Assembly (NCBI RefSeq): GCF_026460985.1
Contig: NZ_JAPKNM010000025.1
Location: 17,506 to 81,505, forward strand
Source of the DNA: Sphingomonas sp.
Lineage (GTDB): Bacteria > Pseudomonadota > Alphaproteobacteria > Sphingomonadales > Sphingomonadaceae
Direction of reading: 5' to 3'
DNA: 64,000 nucleotides
The position numbers were made by a program, and so were the translations under genes. This document shows positions 26,461 through 35,422 of this stretch, in pieces; position 1 is the first letter of the stretch; the number at the start of each line of letters is the position of its first letter. The notes under the pieces are model-generated. The model worked only from the letters and a program-made list of their open reading frames with translations, did no database searches and was not told the origin of the DNA.

Positions 26461-27863
26461 ACACTGCTTCCCTTTGCGCGGGCCTGTCCTGCGGCCTTGC
26501 CTTGCTGTCGCTTCCGGCCGCGGCGCAAACGCCCGACACGACGCTGCGCATCCACGCGCCGCCCGCGGGCAAGGCGTTCTGGGCCTATCTCAACGACGAT
26601 TTCACCGTGCGCGTCCGCACGCCCGGCGGCGAATGGCGCGACCTCTACGAGTACAACGTCAAGGTCGATCTCGATCGGCCGCAGGACGCTTCGATGGTGA
26701 CCTTCGACATGGCCGGCCCGGTGGAGGTCGCGGTCAAGAAGAACAATGGCGACGTCCGGCGCGTCGAGGTCCGGCCCGATTCGGCGGGCGTGCGCGCCAG
26801 GCTGGTCGGCAACACCGCCACTTTCCGGCTCGACAGGCCCGCGCGGATCTCGGTCGAGTTCGACGGCGATCGGCTGCACAATCTGCACCTCTTCGCCGAC
26901 GCGCCCGAGGGCAATCTGCCGCCGCCCGGGCCGGGCGTGATCCATTTCGGCCCGGGCGTCCATCCGCTTCCCGAAGGGCAGAAGAGCTTCCGGATCCCCT
27001 CCAACACGACGGTCGTGATCGCCGGCGGCGCGCTGGTGCAGGGCAATATCGAGGTCCGCGACGCCGAGAATGTCCGCATCCTCGGCCACGGCATCGTCGA
27101 TCGCCCGCAAGAGGGCATCACCATTGCCAATTCGCGCAACGTCACGGTGGACGGGCCGATCGTCCTCAATCCGAACCATTATTCGGTGCTGTGCGGCCAG
27201 TCGACGGGCGTCGCCATCCGCAACCTCAAGTCGGTCAGCGCCTCGAGCTGGAGCGACGGGCTCGATTTCATGAGCTGCTCCGACGTGCGCGTCGACAGCG
27301 TCTTCATGCGCAATTCGGACGATACGATCGCCATCTATGGCGGCCGCTGGGACTATAAGGGTGATGCGCGCAACTACCGGATCACCAACTCGATCCTCTG
27401 GGCGGACATCGCCCATCCGATCAACATCGGCCTGCACGGCACGCCGGGTGCCGCGGAGGTGCTCGAGGATATCGCGTTCCAGAACATCGACGTGCTCGGC
27501 CATGACGAGGACGATCGCGACTATCAGGGCGTGATGGCGATCACCGACGGCGACAACAACCTCGTGCGCGACGTCCGCTTCGAGGACATCCGGATCGACT
27601 CGGTCGAGGAGGGCATGCTGTTCAACTTCCGCGTGGTGTTCAACGCGAAGTACAGCCACGCCCCCGGCCGCGGGATCGAACGAATCAGCGTGCGCAACGT
27701 CCGCTTCAAGGGCGGCGACATCAATCGCCCGGTGATCGCCGGCCATTCGCCGGATCGAATCGTGCGCGGGGTGACGATCGAGAATCTCGCGGTCGGCGGC
27801 AAGCGACTCGGGCGGTCCGACATTGATGTAGGGCCGTTCGTGGAAGGGCTGGTCGTTCGCTAA
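26457..27863 (+). CDS. Secreted right-handed beta-helix glycosidase, GH28-like (polygalacturonase-type)
   Basis: A 468-residue exported protein (signal peptide to about PAAAQ). After an N-terminal beta domain, the second half consists of parallel beta-helix rungs (EVRDAENVRILGHGIVD, ITIANSRNVTVDGPIVLNP). The motifs SWSDGLDFMSC and RNSDDTIAIYG stand where GH28 enzymes have NTDGID and DDCIAI, so aspartates are kept but the exact GH28 pattern is not. It may be a divergent GH28 or another beta-helix family acting on an acidic polysaccharide. It is co-translated with GH43. Confidence 0.78.
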   Translation: MNTASLCAGLSCGLALLSLPAAAQTPDTTLRIHAPPAGKAFWAYLNDDFTVRVRTPGGEWRDLYEYNVKVDLDRPQDASMVTFDMAGPVEVAVKKNNGDVRRVEVRPDSAGVRARLVGNTATFRLDRPARISVEFDGDRLHNLHLFADAPEGNLPPPGPGVIHFGPGVHPLPEGQKSFRIPSNTTVVIAGGALVQGNIEVRDAENVRILGHGIVDRPQEGITIANSRNVTVDGPIVLNPNHYSVLCGQSTGVAIRNLKSVSASSWSDGLDFMSCSDVRVDSVFMRNSDDTIAIYGGRWDYKGDARNYRITNSILWADIAHPINIGLHGTPGAAEVLEDIAFQNIDVLGHDEDDRDYQGVMAITDGDNNLVRDVRFEDIRIDSVEEGMLFNFRVVFNAKYSHAPGRGIERISVRNVRFKGGDINRPVIAGHSPDRIVRGVTIENLAVGGKRLGRSDIDVGPFVEGLVVR

Positions 27864-27887
27864 CGGCACGACTCATATCCAAAACCC

Positions 27888-27992
27888 GTCATCCCCGCGA
27901 AAGCGGGGACCCATCTCCGACATTATCCACGAGCGGGCCGGTGCATTTTGCCGCTCGTTCAGGAGATGGGTCCCCGCTTTCGCGGGGATGAC
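27888..27992. repeat. Long inverted repeat with perfect 31-bp arms (GTCATCCCCGCGAAAGCGGG type)
   Basis: Arms 27888-27918 and 27962-27992 are exact 31-bp reverse complements. Each contains a smaller palindrome, CCCCGCGAAAGCGGGG. The 43-base centre holds a weaker GAGCGG/CCGCTC pairing. I know this as a dispersed intergenic palindrome of many alphaproteobacteria. It lies after the GH28-like gene in a 378-bp gene-free stretch (27864-28241) that also contains two LacI-type operators. I see no gene in that stretch. Confidence 0.85.
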
Positions 27993-28092
27993 GAAGAACG
28001 CCAACGGCGTCCACACGCCCTGTCCCGGAACAGGATTCCCCCCAAATCCCCCGCCACGCGGCGTCATGCATGCAGCCTCTTGCAAGCCTCAT

Positions 28093-28131
28093 CTGTTATC
28101 GGTATCAGATAGCTTCTGCTATCGATAACAG
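28093..28131. promoter_or_regulatory. Two tandem LacI-type operators O4 and O5 (TonB receptor promoter)
   Basis: CTGTTATCGGTATCAG (28093-28108) and CTGCTATCGATAACAG (28116-28131) match the consensus CTGTTATCGATAACAG at 14 and 15 of 16 positions. Centres are 23 bp apart, about two helical turns. They lie about 110-150 bp upstream of the receptor start codon, implying a long 5' leader or a promoter close to the sites. Confidence 0.78.
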
Positions 28132-28241
28132 ACCGGCGGCAAAAGCCAGCCAGGCGGACAGGAGCGGATCAGCGTCTTTGCAGGGCGCACGGACTCTCCT
28201 TCCCGAAACCGGTCCAATGAGCAGGGAGATAGGAGGGGAGC

Positions 28242-31163
28242 ATGAAGACAGTTTCCAAATTGGCGATCGCCCTTTTGTGCACCACGGCCGCGCTGCCGGC
28301 CTGGGCGCAGGACAGCGCGCAGACACCCGACGTGGCGCCGGCGCAGGACAATGGCGACGAGAACGACGCGATCGTCGTCACCGGCATCCGCGAGAGCCTG
28401 CAGTCCTCCGCGCAGCGCAAGAAGAACACCAATGAGGTGATGGACACGATCAGCGCCGAGGACATCGGCAAGCTGCCCGACAACAATGTCGCGGCCACGC
28501 TCTCGCGCGTTCCCGGCGTCCAGGCCTATCGCTTCGGCGGCGAATCGGCGTCGCCGGTCGGCCAGGGCAGCGGCCTCACCATCCGCGGCCTCTCCGGCCA
28601 GACCTCGTCGCAGGTCGACGGGCGCGCCTTCATCACCGCGGGCGGCCGCGAGTTCAACGTCGAGGGCGCCAGCCCCGGCCTGGTCGCCGGCATCGACGTC
28701 TACAAGAATCCCTCGGCCGAGCATATCGAGGGCGGCATCGGCGGCCTGGTCAACATCCGCACGCGCCGGCCGCTCGACTTCACCGGCACGGTGGTCTCGG
28801 GCTCGATCGGCGGCCGCTACAACGATCTCGGCAAGAAGGTGCAGCCCGAACTGTTCCTGCTCGGCTCGAGCAAGTGGAACGTCGGCGACGGCGAGATGGG
28901 CCTGCTCCTCGTCGGATCCTATTCGCGCAGCTTCAACCGCGGCGACAACAACCCGGCCGGCGGCGGCACATCGATCCGCCGCGCGATCCGCGGCAACAGC
29001 CCCGAATATGCCGCCAATGTCGGCACCGGCCTCAACCTCAACCCGGCCTATGCCGGCCGGTCGGACGTCACCTACCTCGCCGACGTCAATCCGCTGACGC
29101 TTGCGGCGGCCGACCGCGCCAACCTCGTCTCGACCGTGACCGAGGGGCACAACGTCTTCCAGGAAGACTATCTGCGCACCCGCAAGGGCCTGGCCGGATC
29201 CTTCCAGTACAAGCCGACGCCGAACCTCGAATTCTACGTCGACGGCAACTACACCTATTACCAGTATCACCAGAACTACCGCTTCCTGAACATCAGCAAC
29301 TCGCGCTACGTTCAGAACGCCGCGACCATTCCGTTCACGATCGACGAGATGCTCGCCAACCGGAACAGCAACGGCGGCACCAACGAGCTGCTGTCGGGCA
29401 CGCGCCTGGCCTCGGGCACCTTCCTGGGTTCCACCGCGGCCTCGATCGGCGGCGACGAGCGGAGCAACTACGTCTCCTACCTGCTCGCCGGCGGCGCCAA
29501 GTGGCAGGTGAGCGACGAGTTCGACGTCCATTTCGACTATTCGTACGTCAAGGCCGACCGCTCGACCGACAATCGCTCGGTCACCCTCACCAGCCGCGCC
29601 GGCCTGACCTGGGACGTCACGCGCGACCTCACCACCAAGCCCGCGCAGCTCGGCATCTCGGGTCCGGACCTCTCCAGCCCCGCCAACTGGGTCTTCAACA
29701 ATTATTCCAACGGCAACAACCAGGCCTGGGACGACAATTCCGGGGCGGCCGCGCTCGACCTGCGCTACCGGCCGCGCGACTCCTTCATCAAGGCACTGAA
29801 GGTCGGCGCCCGCTATTCGGTGCTCGAAAGCCGGTACAACAATCATTCGTTCGGCCGGAGCCTGACCACCGACGGGGCGGGACTCGCGGCGAACCAGTCG
29901 AACGCGATCGCGGTCCTGCCTTATGCGGACATGTTCGAGACCGCCCCGAACAACGTCATGGCCGGCGAGATGGGCTATAGCGGCGGCTATCTGGTCTTCT
30001 CGCCCGATGCGCTGCTCGGCGACAATGTGCGCGCGCGCTTCCCGAACGCGGGCATCCTTCCCGAGGACAGTCTCGCCGAGAACCTGCTGAGCCGCCGCTA
30101 CATCCGCGAGCGGACCTATGCGGTCTATGGCGCGGCGGACTTCGCGTTCCTCGACGATCGGATCCAGGGCAATATCGGCGTCCGCGCCGTCCGCGCGGAA
30201 GGCTTCGCGCGCGCCATGGTCAACTCGCAGGCTTCGCCCACGTCGCCCATCGTCATCATCCCCAACGAGACGGACACGTCGCGCTGGGACGTGCTGCCGA
30301 GCGCGAACCTGTCATGGCGCATCACGCCGAACACGATCCTGCGCCTCGGCTATGGCAAGGGCATCACCCGCGCCAGCACCGACGCGCTCAACCCCGCGAT
30401 CTCGGTGAACACCGTCACGGGCACCGGCAACAAGGGCAATCCCGATCTCGGGCCGCAGAAGGCGGACAATTTCGACATCTCGCTCGAGCATTATTTCTCG
30501 CCGGTTAACTATGCCGCGGTCGCCCTGTTCTACAAGAACGTGAAGGGCTTCTTCAGCGGCATCTCGCAGTGCGAGACGGTGTCGACCTATCCGGCCTATA
30601 CCGGCACGGTCGCCAACAACTGCACCGGCGGGCAATATTACATCAACCAGACGGTGAACGCGCAGAACGGCTGGGCCAAGGGCTTCGAGATCTCGGGCCA
30701 GACGTTCCTGGACTATGACTTCATGCCGAAGTTCCTGCACAATTTCGGCGTTTCGGGGTCGTTCACCTATGTCGACACCAAGAACCCGCTGATCCTCAAC
30801 GGGATCCTGACCGACACGCCGCAGCCCTTCACCTCCAAGTACAATTGGACGGCCTCGGGCTTCTACGAGGACGATTTCCTCACCGCGCGCGTGGTCTACA
30901 CCTATCGCTCGGAATCGATCCTGTTCAACGTCGCCGGCAACCCGATCGACGGGCGCTACATCCGCCCGTTCGGCCTGCTCGACGCTTCGGTCAGCTTCAA
31001 GCTCCTCCCCGAGCTGACGCTGTCGCTGAACGCCGAGAACCTGACCAAGGTTGCGGCCGATCGCTTCGTCGGCGAGCCGGGCATGATGACCGGAATCGAA
31101 CGCCAGCATTTCTACAACGGCCGCAACTTCAGCGCCGCGCTGCGCTTCCGCTTCGGCAAGTAA
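28242..31163 (+). CDS. TonB-dependent receptor of the sugar locus
   Basis: A 973-residue outer-membrane receptor. A signal peptide (to PAWAQ) is followed by a TonB-box-like AIVVTGIRESLQSS, the plug domain (AEDIGKLPDNNVAATLSRVPGVQ, then GLTIRGLSGQTSSQVDGR) and a 22-strand barrel ending in phenylalanine (SAALRFRFGK region). The plug resembles the carbohydrate-type receptors of sphingomonads and Caulobacter rather than siderophore receptors. It likely imports oligosaccharides cut by the secreted hydrolases. Two LacI operators precede it and a canonical terminator follows it. Confidence 0.92.
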   Translation: MKTVSKLAIALLCTTAALPAWAQDSAQTPDVAPAQDNGDENDAIVVTGIRESLQSSAQRKKNTNEVMDTISAEDIGKLPDNNVAATLSRVPGVQAYRFGGESASPVGQGSGLTIRGLSGQTSSQVDGRAFITAGGREFNVEGASPGLVAGIDVYKNPSAEHIEGGIGGLVNIRTRRPLDFTGTVVSGSIGGRYNDLGKKVQPELFLLGSSKWNVGDGEMGLLLVGSYSRSFNRGDNNPAGGGTSIRRAIRGNSPEYAANVGTGLNLNPAYAGRSDVTYLADVNPLTLAAADRANLVSTVTEGHNVFQEDYLRTRKGLAGSFQYKPTPNLEFYVDGNYTYYQYHQNYRFLNISNSRYVQNAATIPFTIDEMLANRNSNGGTNELLSGTRLASGTFLGSTAASIGGDERSNYVSYLLAGGAKWQVSDEFDVHFDYSYVKADRSTDNRSVTLTSRAGLTWDVTRDLTTKPAQLGISGPDLSSPANWVFNNYSNGNNQAWDDNSGAAALDLRYRPRDSFIKALKVGARYSVLESRYNNHSFGRSLTTDGAGLAANQSNAIAVLPYADMFETAPNNVMAGEMGYSGGYLVFSPDALLGDNVRARFPNAGILPEDSLAENLLSRRYIRERTYAVYGAADFAFLDDRIQGNIGVRAVRAEGFARAMVNSQASPTSPIVIIPNETDTSRWDVLPSANLSWRITPNTILRLGYGKGITRASTDALNPAISVNTVTGTGNKGNPDLGPQKADNFDISLEHYFSPVNYAAVALFYKNVKGFFSGISQCETVSTYPAYTGTVANNCTGGQYYINQTVNAQNGWAKGFEISGQTFLDYDFMPKFLHNFGVSGSFTYVDTKNPLILNGILTDTPQPFTSKYNWTASGFYEDDFLTARVVYTYRSESILFNVAGNPIDGRYIRPFGLLDASVSFKLLPELTLSLNAENLTKVAADRFVGEPGMMTGIERQHFYNGRNFSAALRFRFGK

Positions 31164-31188
31164 CGCCTCTTCTAGTCCCAACCTCCTC

Positions 31189-31216
31189 GGGGGGCGCGAA
31201 AGCGCCCCCTTTTTTT
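31189..31216. terminator. Rho-independent terminator
   Basis: The stem GGGGGCGC-GAAA-GCGCCCCC is followed by seven or more T residues, 26 bp after the receptor stop. It is the only hairpin in the window with a full canonical U-tract on the plus strand. The convergent receptor gene ends just beyond it. Confidence 0.9.
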
Positions 31217-31236
31217 GGATGAAGGCCGATGTCCGA

Positions 31237-34170
31237 TCAGAACCGGAACTGCGCGCCCAGATAGAATTGAGCGCCGGTGTGGCTGTAGACGAAGGTGCTG
31301 TCGCGATCGGAGTCGATATACTGGCGATAGCGCCGGTCGAACAGGTTGAGCCCCTCGAAGGTCAGCTTGATCTTGTCGGTCAGCTGGTAGGAGACCGATG
31401 CGTCGAAGATGAGCGACTTGTCGACGCCCTCGAGGTCCTGCAGCGGATTGTTGGCGGGCAGCGCGATGATGTACGGCCCGCGATACGAGCCCGAGATGCG
31501 CGCGCTCAGCTTGCTGTCCTCGTAATAGAGCGTGCCGTTGAACGCGTCGCGCGACAGGCCGAGCAGGTCGCGCTCGGTGGTGTTGGCCGAGCTCGCCGCG
31601 AGATAATAAGTGATCGTCGACTTCACGTGGGTGTAGTTCGCCAGCACGCCGAGATTCCCCAGGAAGCCCGGCAGGAAGGTGAAGGCGTGCTGGTAGTTGA
31701 TCTCGAACCCTTCCAGCGGCCCGCCGGGCGTGTTGCGCGCCTGGTTGACCGTGAACACCGAGACGTTCGGATCGAGCCCGCTATTGGCGAGCAGGCTGAG
31801 CGGCAGCCCGGTCTGGGCGAAGGTCTGCTGTAGCGCCTGGTTCTGGATGTAGGACTTGATGTCCTTGCGGAAATAGGCGGCGGAGAGCAGCGAATTGGGC
31901 GCGAAATACCATTCGATCGCCGCGTCATAGGTCGTCGCGCGGATCGGCTCGAGCGTCGGGTTGCCGCTGTTGATGCTCGGCGTCCCGCTGATCACGACAT
32001 TGGCGCCGGGGCTCAGGAAACCCAGCTCGGGCCGGGTGATCACCTTCGCCACCGCGCCGCGGATCAGCAGCTTGGGCGTCAGGTCGGCGACGAGGTTCAC
32101 CGAGGGCAGCCAGTCCTCATATTGATGCTCGGCGGTCACGAATTGCTGGATCGACTGCGAATAGCCGGTCGAGCGCAGCTTGGTCCGCGCATAGCGCATG
32201 CCGACATTGCCGCGGACCGGCAGGCCCGTATCGCGCATGTCGAAATCGACCTGCCCGAAGGCGGAGACGATGTCCTCGCGTACCTTGCGCGTTCCGCCCA
32301 GATTCTGGATCAGCGCGAAGTCGCCGCTGTAATCGGCGAGGCCGTAGCGCTCGGCGAATGCCGGATAGTCGATCGCGACCCAGGAGGAGGGGAACACGCC
32401 CTCGCGCATCCCTTCGCCGAAGCCCTCGACCAACTTGGTCACCTCGGCGAGCTGCGCGGTGGTCAGCGTGGGCACGAGGAAGTTGTTGGCGCGCTGATAG
32501 GGCGTGACGCTGAAGTCGAAGCGATCGACATGGAGCCCGCCCTTGACCGTGAAGCCCTCGGCCGCCTTCCACGCGAAATTGCCCTCGATCATCCGGTTCT
32601 CGTTGTCGACGAAGGAGGGCGCGGTGCGGATCTCGGCGCTGCCGGGGGCGAGCGTATATTGCGCCACGTCGGTGACGTCGAAGCCGTAGCCGATCGTCGG
32701 CTGGTTGCGGTCCTCGCGGAAGTCGATCGTCTGGCGCGTATTGTTGCGGCCGAACAGGAAGGTGGTCTGCTCGGTCTGGTCGAAGTCGGTCCGGCTCTTG
32801 CCGGCGAGCAGGGTCATGCGCAGCGTGTCGGTGACGTCGAAATTGCCGTGCAGCGTATATTGCGTGAAGCGGCTGCGGAACCGGTCGTATTGCGTGTCCG
32901 ATCGCACGTCGACGCCGTCGAACACGCCATAATCGATGTCGTAGACGGTCTGGCCGAAATTGGCGCCCTGGGTGTGGCTGACCCCCGCCTCGCGCAGGAT
33001 CGCCTCGCGGATCGCGGTCTGCGGCTTGCCGAAATTGGGCGAGGCGATCGCGCGCGCGAAGGAGAAGCCCTCGAGCCAATTCTCCTCGCGGAACACCTTG
33101 TAATCCGAATAGAGGACGTCGCCGCCGATCTCGATGCCGGGCGCCGGCTCCCACTGCACCGATCCGGTGAGGCCCAGGCGCTTCTGGTCGTGGTGGAAGC
33201 GGCCGTAGCGCGGCAGGCGCGGCAGGAAGACCGTCGAGCGGTTGACCAGCCCGTAATTGGTGTCGTTCGCGGCGGGGCGGGGCACGCCGGCGACGCAATC
33301 GGTGGCGGTGGTCCCCTGCGCGGGGTTGAGCGCGGGCGAGACCGGCGTCACGCCGACCGGCGAGCAGAAGCCGCCGTCGACCGTCGCCGGATTCCAGCCG
33401 CCCGATCCGAACTGGTCCTCATAATAATCGCGGCGGCTATAGGCGGCCGAGGCGAGCACGCCGATCCGGCCGATCCCGGTGTCCCAGGTGTTCGAGACCA
33501 GGGCGGTCAGCTTGGGATCCACGTTCTTGGCGAGCGTATTGTATCCGGCCTGGGCGCCGATCGCGAGCGTGAAGTCCTTATAGTCGAAGGGGCGCGCGAC
33601 GTTGAGGTCGACGGTGGCGCCCAGCGATCCCTCGATCGTCTCGGCGTCCGCGGTCTTGCGCACGACGAGGTTGTTGAACAGCTCGGAAGCGAAGACGTTG
33701 AAGTCGAAGCCGCGCCCGGTGTTGATGCCGCGGTCCGAAGTGGTGGCGCCCGAGATCGCCTGTGCCTCCATGCCGTTGACGCGGACGCGCGTGAAGCTGC
33801 CCGAGAGCCCGCGCACCGTGATCGCGCGGCCTTCGCCGCCGACGCGGTTGATCGACACGCCCGGCACGCGCTGCAGCGATTCGGCGAGGTTGTTGTCGGG
33901 GAAGTCGGCGATGTCCTCGGCCTTGATCATGTCGATCGCCGAGGCCTCGTTCCGCTTGGCGTTGAGCGCGCTGCCGAGGCTGGCGCGGAAGCCCTTGACG
34001 ACGATCTCATCGGAAGAGTCCTGCTCGTCGACCTGCGGCGTGGGCGCGGCAGGAGCGGCCTGGTCGTCCGCCGCGGGCGCCGTCTGCGCCAGCGCCGTGC
34101 CTGCGCTCAACAATACGGCCAGCAAGGAGGAGCCCCCGATCAGCGCGCTCCGCAACCCATTTCCCTGCAT
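31237..34170 (-). CDS. Second TonB-dependent receptor, convergent with the first
   Basis: A 977-residue outer-membrane receptor: a signal peptide (AVLLSAGTALAQ), then EIVVKGFRASLGSALNAKRNE, a plug (AEDIADFPDNNLAESLQRVPGV, GRAITVRGLSGSFTRVRVNG) and a barrel ending YLGAQFRF. The GFRASLGSAL..KRN start is the pattern of sugar-type receptors. It adjoins the carbohydrate locus but has no copy of the local LacI operator upstream. A different imperfect palindrome lies at 34368-34388, so it may serve another glycan or answer to another regulator. Confidence 0.92.
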   Translation of the reverse strand: MQGNGLRSALIGGSSLLAVLLSAGTALAQTAPAADDQAAPAAPTPQVDEQDSSDEIVVKGFRASLGSALNAKRNEASAIDMIKAEDIADFPDNNLAESLQRVPGVSINRVGGEGRAITVRGLSGSFTRVRVNGMEAQAISGATTSDRGINTGRGFDFNVFASELFNNLVVRKTADAETIEGSLGATVDLNVARPFDYKDFTLAIGAQAGYNTLAKNVDPKLTALVSNTWDTGIGRIGVLASAAYSRRDYYEDQFGSGGWNPATVDGGFCSPVGVTPVSPALNPAQGTTATDCVAGVPRPAANDTNYGLVNRSTVFLPRLPRYGRFHHDQKRLGLTGSVQWEPAPGIEIGGDVLYSDYKVFREENWLEGFSFARAIASPNFGKPQTAIREAILREAGVSHTQGANFGQTVYDIDYGVFDGVDVRSDTQYDRFRSRFTQYTLHGNFDVTDTLRMTLLAGKSRTDFDQTEQTTFLFGRNNTRQTIDFREDRNQPTIGYGFDVTDVAQYTLAPGSAEIRTAPSFVDNENRMIEGNFAWKAAEGFTVKGGLHVDRFDFSVTPYQRANNFLVPTLTTAQLAEVTKLVEGFGEGMREGVFPSSWVAIDYPAFAERYGLADYSGDFALIQNLGGTRKVREDIVSAFGQVDFDMRDTGLPVRGNVGMRYARTKLRSTGYSQSIQQFVTAEHQYEDWLPSVNLVADLTPKLLIRGAVAKVITRPELGFLSPGANVVISGTPSINSGNPTLEPIRATTYDAAIEWYFAPNSLLSAAYFRKDIKSYIQNQALQQTFAQTGLPLSLLANSGLDPNVSVFTVNQARNTPGGPLEGFEINYQHAFTFLPGFLGNLGVLANYTHVKSTITYYLAASSANTTERDLLGLSRDAFNGTLYYEDSKLSARISGSYRGPYIIALPANNPLQDLEGVDKSLIFDASVSYQLTDKIKLTFEGLNLFDRRYRQYIDSDRDSTFVYSHTGAQFYLGAQFRF

Positions 34171-34367
34171 GCTCTCTCCTCCTGTGCGTGGTTCTGAATC
34201 GTCAGGCGCGACGGCGCGGCCGTGCGCGGAGCCGCGGCATGCGCGGCAGCGATCGAGATGCGGAGGGGGTGGCCCGGAGGATACGCATACGCGTCACGAC
34301 TGCCGGCACCCGAGACTCTCCCTGTCCGTCGGATCTTCGTCCGAAGCGAGGATCAGAAGGCGGGCTT

Positions 34368-34388
34368 CTGTCCTATATTATGGAACAG
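34368..34388. promoter_or_regulatory. Imperfect AT-rich palindrome upstream of the second TonB receptor
   Basis: The minus strand reads CTGTTCC-ATAATATA-GGACAG, an inverted repeat with an AT-rich centre. It lies about 200 bp upstream of the receptor start in the 386-bp gene-free stretch 34171-34556. The form recalls operators of IclR- or GntR-type regulators, but no such regulator is encoded in the window. The only other structure I see in this stretch is the hairpin at 34501-34534 and a small CAGAAG/CTTCTG repeat at 34353-34370. Confidence 0.4.
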
Positions 34389-34500
34389 AGTTGCAGCAGT
34401 TGGATATGGACTGTCAAGCGGTGCGCGCCCGGCCTGCGCCAGTCCGAGGCCGGGTATCGGCGAGTTCCGTTTCGGATGGTGGGCGGAGCCGTAGCGGCAT

Positions 34501-34534
34501 TCTCATCCTCCCCCCCTGGCGGGGGAGGATGAGA
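34501..34534. terminator. Perfect 14-bp hairpin after the DUF1801 operon
   Basis: TCTCATCCTCCCCC and its exact complement flank a six-base loop, 23 bp beyond the stop of the last gene of the minus-strand ArsR operon. The CCTCCCCC/GGGGGAGG core is the same as in the family A elements, so it may be a minimal relic of one. Confidence 0.6.
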
Positions 34535-34556
34535 ATTGGCAGGTTCGGCTGCGCGC

Positions 34557-34955
34557 TCAGGCCTTCTTGCGCGCGCGCACCGGCGGTTTCGCCAGGTTGA
34601 GCGCCGCCGCCTCGCGGATCAGCGCCTTCAGCGCCGTCTCATCGATCGCGTCGCCTTCGTGAAAGTCGATCGCGCGGCGCGTATTGCCCTCGAGGCTGGA
34701 ATTGAAGAGCCCCGTCGGGTCGGGGAGCGAGGCGCCCTTGGCGAAGGTCAGCTTCACGGCGTTCTTGTAGGTCTCGCCGGTGGTGATGATCCCGCTGTGC
34801 GACCATACCGGGACCCCGCGCCACTTCCATTCCTCGATCACCGCGGGCTCGGCCTCGTGGATGAGCTTGCGGATCCGGGCGAGCGTCTCGCCGCGCCAGT
34901 CGTTCAGGGCCTCGATCCGCGCGTTGATCAGCTGCGAGGGGGTCTGGTCGGTCAT
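34557..34955 (-). CDS. DUF1801-domain protein (first of two)
   Basis: A 132-residue soluble protein. It shows the DUF1801/YdhG fold: LINARIEALNDWRGETLARIRKLIHEAEPAVIEEWKW at the N-terminus, then GVPVWSHSGIITTGETYKNAVKLTF and a C-terminal helix with a basic tail (ARKKA). The family is structurally related to the iron-sulfur-cluster-like frataxin fold, but its biochemical role is unknown to me. It is the last gene of an ArsR-led operon, 31 bp after a second DUF1801 gene. Confidence 0.85.
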   Translation of the reverse strand: MTDQTPSQLINARIEALNDWRGETLARIRKLIHEAEPAVIEEWKWRGVPVWSHSGIITTGETYKNAVKLTFAKGASLPDPTGLFNSSLEGNTRRAIDFHEGDAIDETALKALIREAAALNLAKPPVRARKKA

Positions 34956-34986
34956 CCTGCTTCCTTTCCAAGCGGTCGCGCGCGGA

Positions 34987-35418
34987 TCACAGCCGCTCGC
35001 CGGGCAATCTGCTGGCCTGCTTCACCCAGTCGACGAACTGCGCCGCGTCGAACGCGTCGTCCTCGTGAATGTCGAGATAGCGGACCTGCGGGTATTTCGA
35101 GAGGCCGGCCGGGGCGGGGTCCAGCGACGCGCCCTGGAAGAAGGTCACCTTCACGTAGCGGTTGAAGCAATGGAAGCTGAGGAACCAGCCCTCGCCGGGG
35201 ACGCCGTAGAAGGGCGAGTTCCACTTCACCGCCTTGTGCACCTCCGGGATCGCCTCCGCGATCAGCGCGTCGAGCCGGCGCCCGACGTCGCGCTTCCAGC
35301 CCGGCATCGCCGCGACATAGGCCTGCACCGGTGCGTCGCCCTCGCCCTTGGGGATCTGGGGATTGCCGCCCGAGAGCAGTTTCGGCGCCGCCAGCGCGTC
35401 CGATTTTGCGCGCGCCAC
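34987..35418 (-). CDS. DUF1801-domain protein (second of two)
   Basis: A protein of about 143 residues. The start was set at GTG 35418 (VARAKSDALAAPKLL), just after the upstream stop with an AAGG nearby; the longer frame overlaps the upstream gene. The core has PVQAYVAAMPGWKRDVGRRLDALIAEAIP, VHKAVKWNSPFYGVPG and VKVTFFQGASLDP, the same fold as its neighbour with clearly different sequence. Two DUF1801 proteins in a row with SRPBCC and ArsR genes suggest a shared small-molecule or stress function (inference). Confidence 0.82.
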   Translation of the reverse strand: MARAKSDALAAPKLLSGGNPQIPKGEGDAPVQAYVAAMPGWKRDVGRRLDALIAEAIPEVHKAVKWNSPFYGVPGEGWFLSFHCFNRYVKVTFFQGASLDPAPAGLSKYPQVRYLDIHEDDAFDAAQFVDWVKQASRLPGERL

Positions 35419-35422
35419 GGCC

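Noticed and set aside
34188..34600. Overlapping plus-strand frames in the 34.2-34.6 kb spacer
   Set aside because: They are arginine/proline-rich frames over a palindrome-containing regulatory region and resemble no protein family.
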